DNA of 53,904 nucleotides from contig JAKBZR010000010.1 of the NCBI GenBank assembly GCA_021842405.1, positions 1-53,904 of the forward strand, read 5' to 3'. Shown here one piece after another: positions 45,987 through 53,904 of this stretch. The notes under the pieces were generated by a model. It ran no database searches, was not told the DNA's origin, and worked only from the letters and a program-made list of their open reading frames with translations. Source of the DNA: a bacterium (GTDB taxonomy: Bacteria > Armatimonadota > Chthonomonadetes > Chthonomonadales > JAMCWF01). Within the stretch, counting starts at the first letter, position 1; each line of letters opens with the position of its first letter. The position numbers and the translations under genes were made by a program.

Positions 45987-46733
45987 ATGATGCCAATCGT
46001 AGCTATTACCGTTGAATGCGACGCCGCCAACTCCGAGAAATGCTTCACTCTCGATCTGGTGAAGGTGGCCGAAGATCAGATCGTACCACTTACCTGGTTG
46101 ATTAACGTGTCGGAACACGAGCCGATGGCAAATATCAAGCTGTATCACACCGAGTATTTCCATCGCATACCATCCTGGCACGAGTACGGCCTTCAAGTCA
46201 CCTTTGAAAATAACAATGGCTACATTGCTGACCCCGATCATAGAGCAAACCTGATCCGACTGGGAAAAGACGTGCTCAAACAGGGTCATCTCAAGCCCAC
46301 CTCATTTCGGGCAACCTATGGTGAGCTGATCGCCAGTGATATTAAAGCATTGGAAGACATCGGAATTTTGGTGGACGCTTCGGCCACACCGAATGTACCG
46401 GCTGAGCGCCATGTGGGATGGGATAAAGCCCCAACCCAAACCTATCACCCATCCTACGATAATCTACTGGTCGAAGGAAATGCCCAGCTTTTAATCTCGC
46501 CGGTTGCGACCTATAAGGAACGGCCCGGCTATCTCACCACGAGCTGGCCCGATATGGAGCTTCTGCTGGAAAAAGAGGCCTGTATGCGCGCCTATGTCTT
46601 GGTTTGCAAGGATAGTACGGATTGCATCGATTCGTTTGTAAAAACGATTCAGGTTCTTAAGGACCAACGCACCTGTTTCGTGACCCTTACCCAGATGGCG
46701 ACCAATCCCTGGCTATGTCCGATGCTGTTTTAA
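45987..46733 (+). CDS. Polysaccharide deacetylase (NodB)-like protein, possibly degenerate
   Basis: VAITVECDAANSEK, VPLTWLINVSE, FHRIPSWHEYGLQVTFEN, PTSFRATYGELIASDIKALEDIGILVDASA follows the NodB-fold motif order. Confidence 0.5.
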   Translation: MMPIVAITVECDAANSEKCFTLDLVKVAEDQIVPLTWLINVSEHEPMANIKLYHTEYFHRIPSWHEYGLQVTFENNNGYIADPDHRANLIRLGKDVLKQGHLKPTSFRATYGELIASDIKALEDIGILVDASATPNVPAERHVGWDKAPTQTYHPSYDNLLVEGNAQLLISPVATYKERPGYLTTSWPDMELLLEKEACMRAYVLVCKDSTDCIDSFVKTIQVLKDQRTCFVTLTQMATNPWLCPMLF

Positions 46734-47740
46734 TTAAAGAGCAAGCAATCAGCGGCGCACGATTTAACGCGGACGACACCGTGAGCGATTATGGCGATTG
46801 GCTGCTGGAATATCACGCCATCCGCCGCAAGGCCGGTCTGCTCACTTTGCCTCATCTCGGATATCTCTCCGCGTTTGGCAGGGATGCCGTTCCTTTCCTT
46901 CACAATTTGTTGAGCAATGACCTGTGGCCGCTTTCAAACGGCGCCCCGTACGTTCATGCATGTGCGCTTAACTCCACCGGTCACCTTCTTGCCGATATCA
47001 CGGTCGTTGCGCATCCTGATCACCTATTGTTGGTGGTGCCGTTAAGCCGATTATCGAAAATTCAGCAGTACCTCAACGATTTCTTGATTACTGAAGATGT
47101 CGAAATCGGCGATGAATCGGATAACTGGACGATCATATCGGTTCAAGGGCCACTATCCAAGCAGGTAATCACCGAACTGAACGATCTATCCGCCGTGCAG
47201 GCATTTCCAATGGATCGAACCGGCAGCGGCGGCACTGATCTCCTTGTCGCATCGGATCGTGCCGCTGAGCTCTGGCGAGCACTGACTAAGGTCGGCATCC
47301 AGTCGGTCGGGTGCAAGGCTTATCACGCGCTGCGCATTGAAGCCGGCATCCCGCTGTACGGTCTGGATATGGATGAAAGCATCCTTCCCATCGAAGCGGG
47401 GCTGGGTGAAACTCATATCAGTTACAAGAAAGGCTGTTATATCGGCCAGGAGGTGATAGCCCGAATCCGGGCGCGGGGTCACACCAATCGAGCGATTACC
47501 GTATTGAGTATCGAAGGTGATCGTGCGCCGGAGCATCGCGATCCGATTATAGCTGCGGCTACCACCGACCATCCGGTCGGTTGGGTGACCAGTGTGAGCG
47601 AATCGCCTATACTGAACTCATTGATCGCCCTTGGATACGTCCGCCATGAGAACCGGACAAATGGCAATCACCTGTTCATAAAATCCAAAGGAGTCAGTAT
47701 TGGAGCAACCATCATCGAAGCGCCGGTCCGCCGATGTTGA
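46715..47740 (+). CDS. ygfZ: Folate-binding protein YgfZ / GcvT-like
   Basis: YgfZ signature KKGCYIGQEVIARIRARGHTNR; GcvT-like fold (YHAIRRKAGLLTLPHLGYLSAFGRDAVPFLHNLLSNDLW). Confidence 0.9.
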   Translation: MSDAVLIKEQAISGARFNADDTVSDYGDWLLEYHAIRRKAGLLTLPHLGYLSAFGRDAVPFLHNLLSNDLWPLSNGAPYVHACALNSTGHLLADITVVAHPDHLLLVVPLSRLSKIQQYLNDFLITEDVEIGDESDNWTIISVQGPLSKQVITELNDLSAVQAFPMDRTGSGGTDLLVASDRAAELWRALTKVGIQSVGCKAYHALRIEAGIPLYGLDMDESILPIEAGLGETHISYKKGCYIGQEVIARIRARGHTNRAITVLSIEGDRAPEHRDPIIAAATTDHPVGWVTSVSESPILNSLIALGYVRHENRTNGNHLFIKSKGVSIGATIIEAPVRRC

Positions 47741-47773
47741 CGGGGCGCCGTTCGCAGATAGGGGAATTGACCG

Positions 47774-49545
<1,772 letters not shown>

Positions 49546-49784
49546 TCATACACCCCTTGAAAATTTTACACGAATTGAAATCTCACATCCGGCTTTCGCT
49601 ACTGTCCGCTCCGGCCGGTGGACTTTTCGTTGCCTTCAGTATAAGCGACGAATTCGGCGCAAGTCAACCTTCAAGGCTCAAACTAAGAGCGCCGATTCAC
49701 GGATAATTCCAGAGGGGAAACGGTATCAATGCTCCAATCAATCTTGCTCGGTGATGGGGCGATTAGAATAAAAATCTCAATCGG

Positions 49785-51221
49785 TTAAACGGCGACCTGG
49801 CTGAGTTGGTTGTCGGTGCAACTGATCATCACTTTTTCACCATTCACCACTGTCTCAAGGTGAACCGGCCGCCCCCAGAGCGATTCGATGGCGCGCAGGG
49901 TGCGGGAGGTGTAATCGGCATCCAGGTCTTTGCCATCGTGAGCGTGCCGTAAAAATAGCTCGCCCCGCCGCTGATAATCCCCGTCCTCGACCCACACCAC
50001 TGGTACGCCCATATTGGTCATCCCATCCACCAATGCATCACGGACGTGGCGCCAGTCGGTATCGGTTACCACCCATCGAAGCTCACCGTTCTCCTCCTCC
50101 AGGTGATAGGTGTAAAGATCGAGATTCCGTACCAAGCGGGCGGTTAAGTACTTGCGTAAAAACGAGACATCGGATTCGGAGCGGCGAACCTCAAATATTT
50201 TTTCGAGGCCGCTGGCGCCGCTATAGGTCACTTTCTCGCCCCGCCAATCCTCCTCACTATCCTCCGAATTCAGCTCGCCGTTCCACCGGCGCTCGATATC
50301 CTTCAATATTTGGTAACCGACGTGGTAGGGATTCATTGACATTCGCGATCCGGCCGATAAAACCGATGCGTGCATTCGTCGGAACTCCAAGTGCTCGTCG
50401 CTGCTCAAGGGAAGCTCGCTTAAAATCTTTTCATGCCAGTAGCTCGCCCAGCCCTCGTTCATGATCTTCGTCCGCATTTGAGGATAAAAGTAGATCATCT
50501 CCTCACGAACGATCTGTAAAACATCGCGCTGCCAATCCCGCATATCACGAGCATACTCGGCGATAAAGCGCAACAAATCGGTGTGGGGTCGAGACGGTAG
50601 TTTGCGGGAAGCGTCCTTTTTCATCATTGATTCGCTTCCCTGCTCCTGTCCCAATCTCCAGAGATCTTCGTATTCCGAATGGGATTTCTTGATTTCAGCA
50701 TCCGTATCGGTCTGATCAAGGTGTACCGATGGATCGAAGTGCTGCTCGATGGTTAACGCACGGTCAACAAAATCTTCAACTTCCATCGTTCCCAGCTCCG
50801 CTTCATATCCGCGAATCCGTTCCGCGTGCAGCCTTACCTTCTCAACCATCTGCCGATCGGTCTGCTCAAAGTAGAGGTTATTTCGGAAGAAATCGGAGTG
50901 GCCGAGCACATGGGCGACCACCAGCTTATGCGAAATCAGTGAGTTGCTCTCCAACAAGAAGGCTTCGGTGGGGTTGGTGTTAAAGACGATCTCATATATA
51001 CGAGACAGGCCGTACTCGTAACTGGTTTTTTGACGGTGGTAGTCGCGGCCGAAAGTCCAGTGTGAGAAGCGGGCGGGCAAACCGTATGCCCCAAGCTCAT
51101 AGATAATGTGATCGGGCACTACCTCGAAGTGGGTTGGGAAGGGGTTTAACCCCAGTTCTATCGCTTTATCCCAGGCTAATTCAATCCATTTTTCAAGCTC
51201 AACGCGCTCCGATTGATTCAT
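49785..51221 (-). CDS. SpoVR family protein
   Basis: EVVPDHIIYELGAYGLPARFSHWTFGRDYHRQKTSYEYGLSRIYEIVFNTNPTEAFLLESNSLISHKLVVAHVLGHSDFF; KIMNEGWASYWHEKIL. Confidence 0.95.
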   Translation of the reverse strand: MNQSERVELEKWIELAWDKAIELGLNPFPTHFEVVPDHIIYELGAYGLPARFSHWTFGRDYHRQKTSYEYGLSRIYEIVFNTNPTEAFLLESNSLISHKLVVAHVLGHSDFFRNNLYFEQTDRQMVEKVRLHAERIRGYEAELGTMEVEDFVDRALTIEQHFDPSVHLDQTDTDAEIKKSHSEYEDLWRLGQEQGSESMMKKDASRKLPSRPHTDLLRFIAEYARDMRDWQRDVLQIVREEMIYFYPQMRTKIMNEGWASYWHEKILSELPLSSDEHLEFRRMHASVLSAGSRMSMNPYHVGYQILKDIERRWNGELNSEDSEEDWRGEKVTYSGASGLEKIFEVRRSESDVSFLRKYLTARLVRNLDLYTYHLEEENGELRWVVTDTDWRHVRDALVDGMTNMGVPVVWVEDGDYQRRGELFLRHAHDGKDLDADYTSRTLRAIESLWGRPVHLETVVNGEKVMISCTDNQLSQVAV

Positions 51222-51298
51222 GGTGGGTCACCACTAGAGTTAAAAATGCTCACTCCGAATTGTCCGTTGTTCATTTAGGCGCCGGAATACGAAGATAA

Positions 51299-52186
51299 TT
51301 ATCGGTACTCATCCGCCATTTCGTTCAATAAGGCGCATCCATCGGTGCCATCCGGATACTGCTCGGTCCACATGTGATTTTCGCAGGTGGCGGCCAGCTT
51401 CAGGTGCTTGGCATGCATATCGCTGAACAGCCAGTTACAGCCGCCGTTATGCGATTGGAACGGCCCCTCCGAGCCACCATCCGGACCGCGATTGGGTATG
51501 AACCAATCCCCCAGATCGGGGTAGGATTCCCGGCTTTCCAATAGTAAAATCAAATTCGATGGATCATTGATCTCCGCTAAATAGCGCGGTCGCACCCATC
51601 GCTCTCCATACCAGCATGCCGGCACCGCCTCGTGAAAGAAACTCCCATTGTAAGCATACGAAGCGGGAAGCCATTCCGTTCTAGGGTAAAACGCATTGGT
51701 CTCATCTCCCGGCGCACTGTTATATCCGCCCACATACCAAGCGTAGGAGTTGGATGGACATTGAAATACCGGTATGCTCTTGATGTAGGGGAAAACAACC
51801 CGCTTCCAGTTTACACTGCTGCCCTGTAGACCATCCTCCGGTGGCGAGTTGGGTGAAGATGAGGTGCAGCCGGTGAGCGGATGATATTGATCGGGGAAGC
51901 GGCTCATTGGAAATGTGTCGTCGTAATCCTGCAGATAAAGGTCAATTGCGGTCCCAACCTGCCGCATGTTGGAAAGGCACTCAATGCGGCGAGCCGCTTC
52001 CCTGGCCTGCGCGAATACCGGAAAAATCAGAGCGGCCAGTATAGCAATAATAGCTATAACAACAAGCAACTCAATGAGCGTAAATCCGCTTCTCCTGCCC
52101 GCCAATCGGATCGGAACTGCTCGGCCGCCCATTTTATTCTCCCCGATCTCAATGATCATTTTCGATGTATGGGAGCTGTCAGTCAT
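51299..52186 (-). CDS. DUF1559-like pseudopilin (prepilin-type N-terminal methylation domain)
   Basis: [51 protein letters not shown]-terminal [19 protein letters not shown]. Confidence 0.9.
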   Translation of the reverse strand: MTDSSHTSKMIIEIGENKMGGRAVPIRLAGRRSGFTLIELLVVIAIIAILAALIFPVFAQAREAARRIECLSNMRQVGTAIDLYLQDYDDTFPMSRFPDQYHPLTGCTSSSPNSPPEDGLQGSSVNWKRVVFPYIKSIPVFQCPSNSYAWYVGGYNSAPGDETNAFYPRTEWLPASYAYNGSFFHEAVPACWYGERWVRPRYLAEINDPSNLILLLESRESYPDLGDWFIPNRGPDGGSEGPFQSHNGGCNWLFSDMHAKHLKLAATCENHMWTEQYPDGTDGCALLNEMADEYR

Positions 52187-52465
52187 TCCCTATCCGAAGA
52201 TTGCTTGCCTATGACTTAGCCCTGTTTTCAATGCTGGCCTTTTTCGATAGTAATGAATGATGATCCCCACTATGAACGAGCATCAATTGACCGATGAATT
52301 ACCCTATGAGGTTGTTGAAAAAGTCGTTTGATACTGCTACATCCACCTATGCATAATAATAAGATGGTGGGACACCAAGTTTGGTTGCGCTTCCAATCCT
52401 ACCATTTATTGAAATAGGGTTACTCTTAGCAGCATGTTCCTGCCTCCGATGGTTCATAAGGCATC

Positions 52466-53287
52466 TCAGGCTGAAAAGCGTTGTATCTCCTCCCCCAAAG
52501 TAGAGATGACCTTCTCATCAATGGCGCTGTCTTTGTAACCGTAGATATGGAAATGGGCTTTGCGGCTGAGCGCAGCGCGTGCCATTGCCCGCGCCCGATC
52601 TGGACCGGGGTTGATCACCGGCCCGCAGTCGGTATTGTTGATGGTCGGCTTACCAGCGGTCGTCAAGCGCACTGTTTTTTCGTTGAAATCCCCACAATGG
52701 TGCCAATCCACATAATCGAACCCTCCCACCTTTGGGTCCCCTCGCCCGCCGTCACCGTTGGCCGCCTTCAACCCCTTCCACTCCTCCAAGGCGTAGCGCA
52801 TCCAACGGTAAGCTTTTCCTTCTTCCCTACTGTCGGGTTCGGAGACTCCCATCAGAACCACCCCTTCGGTCCCGATGTGCTGAATGATCTCTTTGAGACG
52901 CGCACGGAACCAGTCATCGCTTTGTTGGCGCAGAGCACTCGCGTTCCAGTTGACTAAAGAAATGAGCGTCGTAATACGGCGCTTGCGCATCGCCTCTACG
53001 AATCGGCGGGCTATCTCCACGTGGGTTTCAACGGACTCACCTTTTCTGGCAGCCTGGTTAAACCATGCCACGTATTCAATCTCAGTCAGCGTGCACCCGG
53101 CGGAATAAAGCAGGCCGGCCAGTTTCGTGGGATCAATTGTGTGCCAAAGGTTGACCACGCCATATCCGATGAGAACGGGCGCACGGTGCTTCGGGGGTGG
53201 ATAGGGAGTACGGACACGGGGCCTGCTTTTTAGCGCGGCCATCGAAGCGGCGCCGGCAAGAAACTCCCTCCTCGTTAGTGCTGACAT
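52466..53287 (-). CDS. Tat-exported hypothetical protein (possible TIM-barrel)
   Basis: TRREFLAGAASMAALKSR Tat signal; segments such as TLISLVNWNAS and GTEGVVLMGVSEPDSREEGKAYRWMRYALEEWK. Confidence 0.6.
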   Translation of the reverse strand: MSALTRREFLAGAASMAALKSRPRVRTPYPPPKHRAPVLIGYGVVNLWHTIDPTKLAGLLYSAGCTLTEIEYVAWFNQAARKGESVETHVEIARRFVEAMRKRRITTLISLVNWNASALRQQSDDWFRARLKEIIQHIGTEGVVLMGVSEPDSREEGKAYRWMRYALEEWKGLKAANGDGGRGDPKVGGFDYVDWHHCGDFNEKTVRLTTAGKPTINNTDCGPVINPGPDRARAMARAALSRKAHFHIYGYKDSAIDEKVISTLGEEIQRFSA

Positions 53288-53458
53288 CGGCCTTTCCTTT
53301 CCAGCATTTCCCTCTTACTTCGGAATGCGCTTATTATTTTGGCCTCAAGTATAGGTCGTTTTCAATGGAAACGCAATCCTATGTAAGAGTTCAGCTTCAT
53401 GGAAATAATTTGCGGCAGCATTGATCGGCACCACGCACTTTAGGGCTTCGTCCTGCTC

Positions 53459-53511
53459 GTCATTCCCGCATGGCTCCACTCCAGTGGAGTGGATGGCGGG
53501 AATCCATCCGG
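53459..53511. repeat. REP-like palindromic repeat, copy 2
   Basis: gtcattcccgcatggctccactccagtggagtggatggcgggaatcca; one base different from 2288-2333 over this segment. Confidence 0.8.
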
Positions 53512-53600
53512 ATTCAAGCCAACCGTCCAATCCACCGCTTCACACATTGAGAGGGGATATCGAAAGCGGGAACCCACAGAACTGAAACCCCTCGCACTGA

Positions 53601-53904
53601 CGTAACAGTTCAGTTCTCCGGGCAATTTCGGCGGGTGTTACAGGGCGGTGTGCCTTGACCCCCATCCCGACCTTCCCCCTAGGAGGGGGAAGGAGCACGG
53701 AACGGTTGCGAGGAGGAAGAGAGTAGGACAAGTTTAAGGTGGAAGGAAAGGATGGGGTGCGACGTAGTAATCGCCAAAACCCAGTCCGAATCCCTTCCCC
53801 CTGAGAGGGGGAAGATTCTATGATTTTTGTCAAGCACCAAGTTTTGCCGTAAGAGTTCAGTTTTGCGGGAGTGATTTTTGTTCGCGCCCACCCCAGCATT
53901 CCCC
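53601..53904. repeat. MITE-like repeat termini (partial or nested copies, truncated by the window end)
   Basis: GTAACAGTTCAGTTCTCCGGGCAATTTCGG at ~53602 and GTAAGAGTTCAGTTTTGCGGGAGTGATTTTTGTTCGCGCCCACCCCAGC from ~53849; GC-rich CTTCCCCCtaGGAGGGGGAAGG hairpin between. Confidence 0.6.

Overview
The window looks like a chromosomal segment from a Gram-negative-type bacterium. It has a Kdo synthesis gene, Tat-exported glycoside-hydrolase-like proteins and DUF1559-like pseudopilins. An Armatimonadota-like affiliation is only an inference. Main content: (1) a GspE/PilB-type ATPase; (2) a carbohydrate uptake/catabolism locus (LacI regulator, pseudopilin-like protein, solute-binding protein, two permeases, DUF5107-TPR-like, DUF6259-like and NHL-repeat proteins) headed by a TTGACA-N17-TACGAT promoter overlapping two palindromic operators; (3) a long, mostly minus-strand branched-chain amino acid region (cimA, leuB, leuD, leuC, leuA, ilvC, ilvN, ilvB) interleaved with other genes (P-II, serine acetyltransferase-like, GNAT, PNPOx-like, a 1121-aa secreted glycosidase-like protein); (4) a T-box leader with promoter and terminator upstream of an uncharacterised secreted-protein gene and ilvBN; (5) a compact, translationally coupled four-gene cassette (SIS isomerase, HAD phosphatase, deoxyhypusine-synthase-like protein, RfaE/PfkB-like kinase) that is the best candidate for an undescribed pathway; (6) kdsA, hrcA-grpE-glmM-coaX-methyltransferase, a NodB-like protein, ygfZ, a lyxose-isomerase-like cupin, a SpoVR-like protein and a second pseudopilin. 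Intergenic regions carry at least three dispersed repeat families, one of them a MITE-like ~130-180 bp element with terminal inverted repeats. No rRNA, tRNA or CRISPR array was recognised. All calls come from reading the sequence and the supplied translations; no database search was run.
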